The translations under genes and the position numbers were made by a program. A stretch of DNA of 33,624 nt from Candidatus Nealsonbacteria bacterium CG11_big_fil_rev_8_21_14_0_20_37_68. Its GTDB lineage: Bacteria > Patescibacteriota > Minisyncoccia > Minisyncoccales > GCA-002782225. A model generated the notes under the pieces. That model searched no databases. It saw nothing but the letters and a program-made list of their open reading frames with translations, and was not told where the DNA came from. The stretch covers positions 29,931-63,554 of the forward strand of contig PCWJ01000024.1 in assembly GCA_002787295.1 (NCBI GenBank), read 5' to 3'. Positions 22,962 through 29,004 of the stretch are shown in pieces. Each line of letters opens with the position of its first letter. The stretch's first letter is position 1.

Positions 22962-23903
22962 ATGCTGTGGTTAATCGTTGCCATTTCGGCTTATTTAATT
23001 TTAGCCATTGTTCAGTTGGTTGATAAATATCTTTTGGCAGGTCCCATTCCCAGCCCAAAGGTTTATTCTTTTTATGTGGGAGCATTGGGGATTTTAATTT
23101 TAATCCTTGCTCCTTTTGTTAATTTTTATGTCCCGGAAATTAAGCAAATTATTTTAAGTTTAGTGGCAGGCGCCATTTTTATTTATGCCCTTTTTTGGTT
23201 TTATAAAGCTCTTCAAAAATATGAAGCATCTCGGGTAGTGTCGGCTGTCGGCGGAATTTTACCAATCTTTACTTTCGGATTAGTTTATGTCTTTTCTGGC
23301 GGGAAAGAAATCCTTAAACCTTGGGAATTTTTATCCCTTATTTTGCTAATTTTAGGAGGCGTTTTAATTACGTATGAAAAATCCAAAAAAATTTCTTTAA
23401 AAAGTTTCCAGATTTCTGCCATAGCCGCTTTTTTCTTAGCCCTATCATTTGTTCTTTCTAAATATGTTTATATGGTTTTACCCTTCTGGTCGGGCTACAT
23501 CTGGATAAAAATTGGTGGATTTTTAATGGCAATAGGTTTTCTTTTAACCCGGGAAGTAAGAAGTAAATTATTTAAGGTAAAAATAGCTAGGGTGGTGGGC
23601 GGGTGGCGTCCAAAAAAGACGGCCGGTATTTTTCTTTCAAATCAAGCTGCCGGAGCCGGAGCTAATATCCTGCAGAATTGGGCAATCGCCTTGGCTCCAT
23701 TAATTTGTGTACCCTTAATAAATGCTCTCCAGGGAGTTCAGTATGTTGCTTTATTAATTTTCGTCACCTTACTTTCTTTAACCCGGCCCTTTTGGGCAAA
23801 AAAGGTTGGGCTAAAAGAAGAGATTTCCAAAGAAGTAATTTTTCAGAAGCTTTTTGCCATTTTGCTTATCGGGACAGGGCTTGCTTTATTGGTTCTAAAG
23901 TGA
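22962..23903 (+). CDS. DMT/EamA-family membrane protein
   Basis: The 313-residue protein is almost wholly hydrophobic, with about ten predicted helices. It begins MLWLIVAISAYLILAIVQLVDKYLL and carries two EamA-like halves. The first has LFWFYKALQKYEASRVVSAVGGILPIFTF and the second has a similar ILQNWAIALAPLICVPLINALQGVQYV near the C terminus. Members of the drug/metabolite transporter superfamily move diverse small molecules, including nucleotide sugars and undecaprenyl-linked sugars, so a role in supplying envelope synthesis is possible from context. The substrate cannot be inferred. It sits between the GT-B-like gene and the glycoside hydrolase. Confidence 0.75.
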   Translation: MLWLIVAISAYLILAIVQLVDKYLLAGPIPSPKVYSFYVGALGILILILAPFVNFYVPEIKQIILSLVAGAIFIYALFWFYKALQKYEASRVVSAVGGILPIFTFGLVYVFSGGKEILKPWEFLSLILLILGGVLITYEKSKKISLKSFQISAIAAFFLALSFVLSKYVYMVLPFWSGYIWIKIGGFLMAIGFLLTREVRSKLFKVKIARVVGGWRPKKTAGIFLSNQAAGAGANILQNWAIALAPLICVPLINALQGVQYVALLIFVTLLSLTRPFWAKKVGLKEEISKEVIFQKLFAILLIGTGLALLVLK

Positions 23904-23939
23904 AAAACGGCAAAAAACCTTTCTCCACCTCTACTTTTT

Positions 23940-24929
23940 ATGAAAAAGATTTTAAAGCGAATTTTATTTGCTCTTTTGATTCTTTTTTTGGTTCTTTGCG
24001 GTTATTTTTTTATTGGTTCGGCTCCTCAGGCAGAAAAAATTAGCTGGGGAGTTAATTTTTCCCAAAAGCATGCTGAAAATTTGGGGATTTCGTGGCAGGA
24101 AACCTATTTGGCTCTGCTTGATGATTTGAAGGTAAAAAATGTAAAATTAATTACTTATTGGGATTTAATTGAGCCGGAGGAGGGACAGTATAATTTTAAA
24201 GATTTACACTGGCAGCTTAAAGAGGCCCAAAAACGAGATGTAAAAATTCTCTTAGTCATTGGTATGAAAACCGGTCGCTGGCCGGAATGTCATATTCCTG
24301 ACTGGGCAAAAAATTTATCAGAAGAAGAACAACAAGAAAAAGTTTTAAATTTGATTAAAAAAATCGTTCCAAGATTTCGCGAATACTCCTTTGTAAATAT
24401 GTGGCAAGTGGAAAACGAACCCTTCTTTCCTTTCGGAGAGTGTCCTAAAGTTGATAAAGATTTTCTAAGAAGGGAAATAAATTTGGTAAAATCCCTGGAT
24501 TCCAGCCGGCCGATTGTTATTTCAGACAGCGGTGAGTTTTCTTCCTGGTTTAATGCTGCCAGAACCGGAGATATAGTTGGCACAACCTTACATCGAAAAG
24601 TCTGGTTCAAAGAGCTTAAAATGTATGTTTCTTATCCATTCCGACCAATCTATTACTGGCGAAAAGCCCAAATTATAAAAAAATTATTTCAAAAAGAAGT
24701 AATCTGCGTCGAGCTTCAGGCTGAACCCTGGTGCCCGACGCTTCTTTACGATTGCTCGCTCGAAGAACAGAAAAAAACTATGAATTTGGAACAGTTTCAA
24801 AAAAACATTGAATTTGCCAAAAAGACCGGCCTGGATACATTTTACCTCTGGGGAGCTGAATGGTGGCAGTGGCTACGAATTAACCAAGGTGATTCTGCTA
24901 TTTGGGATGAGGCCAAAAAACTTTTCTAA
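23940..24929 (+). CDS. Membrane-anchored glycoside hydrolase, clan GH-A type
   Basis: The 329-residue protein has a hydrophobic N-terminal helix (residues 8-27) that would anchor it outside the membrane, then a TIM-barrel hydrolase. KVKNVKLITYWDLIEPEEGQ is typical of the early barrel strands. VNMWQVENEPFFPFG supplies the acid/base glutamate (Glu160, NEP motif), and VICVELQAEPW is the likely nucleophile strand (Glu258), followed by TFYLWGAEWWQW near the end. The barrel fits clan GH-A broadly (GH5/GH39-like); I cannot fix the family. The next gene, a processive-type glycosyltransferase, starts 1 nt after its stop. This recalls synthase-hydrolase pairs such as BcsA with BcsZ, so it may trim or release the polymer made by its neighbour. 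Confidence 0.75.
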   Translation: MKKILKRILFALLILFLVLCGYFFIGSAPQAEKISWGVNFSQKHAENLGISWQETYLALLDDLKVKNVKLITYWDLIEPEEGQYNFKDLHWQLKEAQKRDVKILLVIGMKTGRWPECHIPDWAKNLSEEEQQEKVLNLIKKIVPRFREYSFVNMWQVENEPFFPFGECPKVDKDFLRREINLVKSLDSSRPIVISDSGEFSSWFNAARTGDIVGTTLHRKVWFKELKMYVSYPFRPIYYWRKAQIIKKLFQKEVICVELQAEPWCPTLLYDCSLEEQKKTMNLEQFQKNIEFAKKTGLDTFYLWGAEWWQWLRINQGDSAIWDEAKKLF

Positions 24930-24930
24930 A

Positions 24931-26493
24931 ATGAACTTACCTTATTATTTAAAAATTGGTCGAGCCGTCGATCTTGCAGATCCTAAAGAAAGGAAAATTT
25001 ATCGGTTTTTTGAAATCTTGCCGGGAGCTATCTCCTGGTTAACTTTATTCTTAGTTATTTTTTTATCTTGGTTAAAACCGGTTTGGATGGCTTTCTTTAT
25101 TATCGGTTTTGTAATTTACTGGCTATGTCGGACAATCTATTTTTCTTTTCATCTCAGCGCTTGTTATCGCCAAATGCGAAAAAACGAAAAAACTGATTGG
25201 CTGGAAAAACTAAAGAAATTTGACGAAAATTGGCCCAAAATCTATCATTTGATTGTTTTGCCAATGCATAAAGAGTCATTAGAGATTATCAGAGAAGGCT
25301 TTATTTCTTTATTAAATTCTGATTGGCCAAAAGAGAAAATGATTGTGGTTCTAACCTGTGAGGAAAAAGGAAATAAAAAAGCCGCAGAGATGATTAAAAA
25401 TGAATTCAGTTCTAAATTTTTTAAATTTTTATTAACTTTCCATCCGGCGAATTTGCCTGGCGAAATTGCCGGCAAGGGCGCAAACGAAACCTGGGGAGCA
25501 AAAAGAACCAAAGAATTAATTATCGATCCGCTAAAAATTCCTTACGAGAAAATAATTTATTCTTCTTTAGACGCCGATGCCTGCGTTTTTCCAAAATATT
25601 TTAGTTGTTTGACCTATTATTATTTGACTCAAAAAAATCCAACCCTTTGTAGTTTTCAACCCGTTCCTCTTTTTATTAATAATATTTGGCAGACCCCTCC
25701 TATTTCTCGAATTTTTGCCTTTTCAGCAAGTTTTTGGCAGATGATGAGTCAGGAAAGGCCCGAAAAATTAATTACTTTTTCTTCCCATTCTATGTCCTTT
25801 AAATCTTTAGTTGAGGTAGGATTTAGGCAAACTAATGTAGTTTCTGATGACTCTCGAATTTTCTGGCAATGTTTTTTAAGGTATAATGGAGATTATCACG
25901 TTGTTCCTTTATATTATCCCATAGCCATGGATGCCAATTGTGCCCCAACTTTTTTAAAAACAATGAAAAATGTCTATAAACAACAGAGAAGATGGGCTTA
26001 TGGAGTAGGGGATGTTCCCTACTTTCTGTTTGGGTTTTATAAAGATTGGCAAAGATTTAGTTTTAGGAAGAGGGCGGAGAATAAAAGAATTCCCATTTCT
26101 AAAAAATTTTCTTTAGGATTTATCCTTATTGAAGGACATTGGTCTTGGGCAACTAATTCCATTATTATTTTTTTATTAGGCTGGTTACCATTAACGTTAG
26201 GAGGTCATGAATTTGGCCAGAGTCTTTTGGCTCATAGTTTGCCAGTTTTTGTTCGCAATGTCTTAACCTGTGCAATGTTGGGCTTAGTTGGTTCAGCCTA
26301 TTTTAATATTCTTTTACTTCCTCCCAAACCCCCGAATTACGGTAGTAAAAAATATTTTCTTTTTATTTTAGAATGGTTTTTGCTTCCGTTAATTATGATA
26401 TTCTTTACTGCTTTTCCTGCCCTGGATGCCCAAACCAGATGGATGCTGGGGAAATATATGGGTTTTTGGCCAACAGAGAAATTTCGAAGATAA
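24931..26493 (+). CDS. Processive GT2-family membrane glycosyltransferase
   Basis: Start chosen at ATG 24931, one base after the hydrolase stop; an upstream frame from 24808 would overlap that gene by 122 nt. The 520-residue protein has two N-terminal membrane helices (about residues 28-70), a GT2 catalytic domain and further helices after residue 390. Motifs of processive GT2 enzymes are all present: an acidic substrate motif SLDADAC (Asp214, Asp216), VSDDSRIFWQ (Asp306/Asp307) and QQRRWAYG (QxxRW at 351-355). The family includes cellulose, hyaluronan and other polysaccharide synthases. The polymer is unknown. Coupling to the glycoside hydrolase suggests one secreted glycan system. Confidence 0.8.
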   Translation: MNLPYYLKIGRAVDLADPKERKIYRFFEILPGAISWLTLFLVIFLSWLKPVWMAFFIIGFVIYWLCRTIYFSFHLSACYRQMRKNEKTDWLEKLKKFDENWPKIYHLIVLPMHKESLEIIREGFISLLNSDWPKEKMIVVLTCEEKGNKKAAEMIKNEFSSKFFKFLLTFHPANLPGEIAGKGANETWGAKRTKELIIDPLKIPYEKIIYSSLDADACVFPKYFSCLTYYYLTQKNPTLCSFQPVPLFINNIWQTPPISRIFAFSASFWQMMSQERPEKLITFSSHSMSFKSLVEVGFRQTNVVSDDSRIFWQCFLRYNGDYHVVPLYYPIAMDANCAPTFLKTMKNVYKQQRRWAYGVGDVPYFLFGFYKDWQRFSFRKRAENKRIPISKKFSLGFILIEGHWSWATNSIIIFLLGWLPLTLGGHEFGQSLLAHSLPVFVRNVLTCAMLGLVGSAYFNILLLPPKPPNYGSKKYFLFILEWFLLPLIMIFFTAFPALDAQTRWMLGKYMGFWPTEKFRR

Positions 26494-26498
26494 CGCTC

Positions 26499-26656
26499 GG
26501 GCATCTTGCCTCAGGGAGCACGGCATCAGCCAAGTGGTAATAAAGATTTTATCTTCGGCTGTGCCTATTACTCGCCAGTCTTCAGTGACTTTTATTAAAA
26601 GTGCAATACTTTCTCTGGCGACTGGCTGCGTAATGCTCCCTTCGGCAAGAATGCCC
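26499..26656. other. Branched structured element of unknown nature
   Basis: A long outer helix joins GGGCAT-CTTGCC-TC-AGGGAGCA (26499-26520) to its partner at 26634-26656: 20 base pairs with one bulge and one 2x2 internal loop. Inside it are GTAATA/TATTAC (26537-26571), GCCAGTC/GACTGGC (26574-26626) and, within the latter, ACTTTTA/TAAAAGT (26588-26602). This closed, branched 158-nt fold could be a structured RNA or several palindromes inserted into one another. No coding potential is convincing. Confidence 0.5.
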
Positions 26657-26690
26657 TCGCTTATCTATTCCTATATTCGTATTAATTCGT

Positions 26691-26725
26691 CCTAGACCCG
26701 TTCGTCCCGAACGGGACGGACTAGG
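26691..26725. repeat. Palindrome upstream of the small GT2 gene
   Basis: CCCGTTCG (26697-26704) pairs exactly with CGAACGGG (26708-26715), with CCTAG/CTAGG further out. No T-tract follows, so it is more like the dispersed palindromes than a terminator. Confidence 0.6.
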
Positions 26726-26741
26726 GTAATTCGTAGGGTTT

Positions 26742-27449
26742 ATGCTTTCAATCATTATTCCCACCCTAAACGAAGAGGTTTATCTTCCTCTACTGCTCAA
26801 ATCAATAAAAGAACAAAGCTTTAATGATTATGAGATTATTGTTGCTGATGGTGGCTCAGAAGATAAAACAGTAGAAATTGCTAAAGCTTACGGTTGTAAA
26901 ATTGTTTCCGGGGGTTTACCGGCCAAAGGGAGAAACGAGGGAGCTAAAGCTGCCGGAGGAGAGATATTTTTATTTATGGATGCTGACAATATTTATCTTC
27001 CTCCGAATTTTTTTGAAAAACTTTTAGAAGAATTTAATCAAAGGAATTTGAAAGTGGCTACTTTCCCAATTTATCCCGATGGAAATAGATTTGATAGGAT
27101 TGCTTACGGAGTCTATAATTGGTTTGTAAAATTAACTCAAAAATTTTTGGCTTTTGCTACCAATGCAGTTTTAGTCAGCCGAGAAATTTATGAAAAAATA
27201 GGCGGTTTTGATGAAGAAATAAAAATAGCCGAAGACCACGATTTTGCCAGACGAGCCTCAAAAGTTGGTAAATTTGGATTTATTAAAACCGAACCGGTCT
27301 TAACTTCTGCCAGAAGATTTAAACGAGACGGAAGATTTAAAACTTATTTAAAATATATTTTAGCCGGGATTTATATGATTTTTTTTGGCCCGGTAAAATC
27401 TAATATTTTCAAGTATCGTTTCAATCGCTTGAAAAACAAAGAAAATTAA
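26742..27449 (+). CDS. Family 2 glycosyltransferase
   Basis: A 235-residue GT-A fold enzyme. It has SIIIPTLNEEVYLPLLLKSIKEQ at the N terminus, ADGGSEDKTVEIA for nucleotide binding, the DxD-type motif FMDADNIYLPP near residue 80, and AEDHDFARRASKVG as the acceptor or base region. The C terminus (YILAGIYMIFFGPV) is hydrophobic and probably membrane-associated. It lacks the QxxRW motif, so single sugar transfer is more likely than polymerisation. It closes the envelope cluster. Its stop lies 18 nt before the htrA start, and the htrA promoter overlaps its 3' end. Confidence 0.88.
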   Translation: MLSIIIPTLNEEVYLPLLLKSIKEQSFNDYEIIVADGGSEDKTVEIAKAYGCKIVSGGLPAKGRNEGAKAAGGEIFLFMDADNIYLPPNFFEKLLEEFNQRNLKVATFPIYPDGNRFDRIAYGVYNWFVKLTQKFLAFATNAVLVSREIYEKIGGFDEEIKIAEDHDFARRASKVGKFGFIKTEPVLTSARRFKRDGRFKTYLKYILAGIYMIFFGPVKSNIFKYRFNRLKNKEN

Positions 27450-27457
27450 TATATAAT
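27429..27457 (+). promoter_or_regulatory. htrA promoter
   Basis: TTGAAA (27429-27434), 17-nt spacer, perfect TATAAT (27452-27457), then 10 nt to the ATG. It overlaps the end of the GT2 gene, so htrA has its own transcription start and a very short leader. Confidence 0.6.
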
Positions 27458-27467
27458 TTTTTAAGCT

Positions 27468-28955
27468 ATGTCAATATACGATTTGCCAAAATTTGACCCC
27501 GTTAGAAATTTTTTTAAAAAATTCAAAAAAGTAAAACTAACGGGAATTTCTAACGGGGTTGAATTACCCAAATTAAACCCTCCTAAGTTTTTTTTCAAAA
27601 AATTTGGGAGGGTAAAAGTCCCAAAACCCAGCACCAGAGCAGGGCTCGGTGCTGGACAGTCCCGAAGTGAGCTTAGCTCTAGTTCGGGGCTCGGTTCTGG
27701 ACCTTGGGGGAATAAAGCCGTTATTATTTTTTTGATAATTTTAATTTCTTTTATTTTTGGAGGCATAGGTGGAATCTTTACCGGCAGTTATTTTTATTCC
27801 CGGGTAGAAGATTACCTTAAAAAATTAAACATCCAGATTCCCCAGGTTGAAAAAGAAACAATAATCGAAAAAGAGTACGTTCCCGAGACCTCTCAAGAAG
27901 AAAAAACAATTAATGTGGTGAAAGAGGCATCCCCTTCGGTGGTAAGTATTATTATTACTAAAGACCTTCCAGTTGTTGAGCAATTCTACTATAACCCCCT
28001 TAAGGAATTTGAAGAATTTTTTGGGCCCCTTGGCCTTGAGTTTGAAGTTCCTCAGTATCAAGAAAAAGGAACCGAGAAAAAGGAAATTGGAGGAGGAACC
28101 GGTTTTATTATTTCTGAAGACGGAATGATTTTGACCAACCGCCATGTGGTCTTAGATAAAGAAGCAGATTACACTGTTTTAACCAACGAGGGTCAAAAAT
28201 ACCCGGCTAAAGTTTTAGCTCGAGACCCAATCAAAGATTTGGCTGTAATTAAGGTTGAAAGCGAAAAGAAATTTGAGCCCTTAAAATTGGGAGATTCCGA
28301 CAAACTTCAGCCGGGCCAGACCGTGATTGCGATTGGCAATGCTCTTGGAGAATTTCGAAATACGGTTTCTGCCGGCGTAGTTTCCGGGCTAAAGAGAACC
28401 GTTGCTGCTTCCGGCGGAGGCCAAACCGAAGTTTTAGAAAATGTAATTCAGACCGATGCCGCTATTAATCTAGGGAATTCCGGCGGTCCTTTGTTAAATT
28501 TACAAGGGGAGGTGATTGGAGTTAATGTAGCTGTGGCTCAGGTAGCGGAAAATATTGGTTTTGCTATTCCCATCAATGAAGCCAAAAAAGACATTGAGCA
28601 GGTTAAAACCTTGGGCAAAATTGTCTATCCCTTTTTGGGAATTTATTACATTGTGATTACCCCCGAACTTAAAGAAAAATTTAACTTGCCGGTTGATTAC
28701 GGAGCCTGGATTGGCAGAAATGAAAAAGGAGAATACACTGAAGAAGCAATTTTTTCCAATTCGGCCGCCGAGAAAATCGGTTTAAAAAGAGATGATATTA
28801 TTCTGGAGTTTGACGGCAAAAAAATTACTTCAGAAAATCCTTTAGCTAAAATTATTCTGGGATATAACCCGGGGGACAAAATTTCGTTAAAGGTTTTAAG
28901 AGACAACAAAGAGGAAATTTTTCCGGTTATTCTTGGCGAGAGAAGCGAAGATTAA
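27468..28955 (+). CDS. HtrA/DegP-type serine protease with PDZ domain
   Basis: Extracytoplasmic quality-control protease of family S1C. The 495-residue product has an unusual basic and Ser/Gly-rich cytoplasmic tail (residues 1-80), one membrane helix (about 83-106), and a trypsin-like domain with TNRHVV (His226), KDLAVIKV (Asp257) and GNSGGPLLN (Ser338). One C-terminal PDZ domain contains IGLKRDDIILEFDGKKI. The active-site triad is complete. Residues 11-74 are encoded by four successive palindromes (27497-27690), the last two nearly identical to an intergenic repeat upstream of nrdD. The tail therefore appears to have grown by in-frame insertion. It has its own promoter, and clpB and a catalytically dead paralogue follow downstream. 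Confidence 0.92.
   Translation: MSIYDLPKFDPVRNFFKKFKKVKLTGISNGVELPKLNPPKFFFKKFGRVKVPKPSTRAGLGAGQSRSELSSSSGLGSGPWGNKAVIIFLIILISFIFGGIGGIFTGSYFYSRVEDYLKKLNIQIPQVEKETIIEKEYVPETSQEEKTINVVKEASPSVVSIIITKDLPVVEQFYYNPLKEFEEFFGPLGLEFEVPQYQEKGTEKKEIGGGTGFIISEDGMILTNRHVVLDKEADYTVLTNEGQKYPAKVLARDPIKDLAVIKVESEKKFEPLKLGDSDKLQPGQTVIAIGNALGEFRNTVSAGVVSGLKRTVAASGGGQTEVLENVIQTDAAINLGNSGGPLLNLQGEVIGVNVAVAQVAENIGFAIPINEAKKDIEQVKTLGKIVYPFLGIYYIVITPELKEKFNLPVDYGAWIGRNEKGEYTEEAIFSNSAAEKIGLKRDDIILEFDGKKITSENPLAKIILGYNPGDKISLKVLRDNKEEIFPVILGERSED
27497..27690 (+). repeat. Tandem palindromes encoding the htrA N-terminal tail (includes a family 2 unit)
   Basis: CCCCGTTAGAAATT (27497-27510) pairs exactly with 27545-27558. 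A 17-nt arm at 27577-27593 pairs with 27597-27613 with two mismatches. CAGCACC/GGTGCTG (27629-27654) and CCCGAA/TTCGGG (27661-27688) form a 64-nt unit (27627-27690) identical at 59 of 64 positions to 14302-14365. All are read through in frame. Confidence 0.85.
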
Positions 28956-28966
28956 AAATTTTTGAG

Positions 28967-28994
28967 TTGACTTTTTTGAAATTTATGACAAAAT
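28967..28994 (+). promoter_or_regulatory. clpB promoter
   Basis: TTGACT (28967-28972), 16-nt spacer and CAAAAT (28989-28994) preceded by TGA, 10 nt before the ATG. The -10 is weaker than others in the window. I saw no CIRCE inverted repeat or CtsR-like operator. Confidence 0.4.
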
Positions 28995-29004
28995 ATAAAC
29001 AAAT

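Noticed and set aside
24808..24930. Longer N terminus for the processive GT2
   Set aside because: It would overlap the glycoside hydrolase by 122 nt in another frame and encodes unrelated residues; the ATG at 24931 fits the usual tight spacing.
26494..26741. Possible tRNA, tmRNA or other standard RNA gene in this gap
   Set aside because: It folds well but lacks a T-loop, CCA end, anticodon arm or any motif of SRP RNA, RNase P, tmRNA or 6S RNA that I can recognise.
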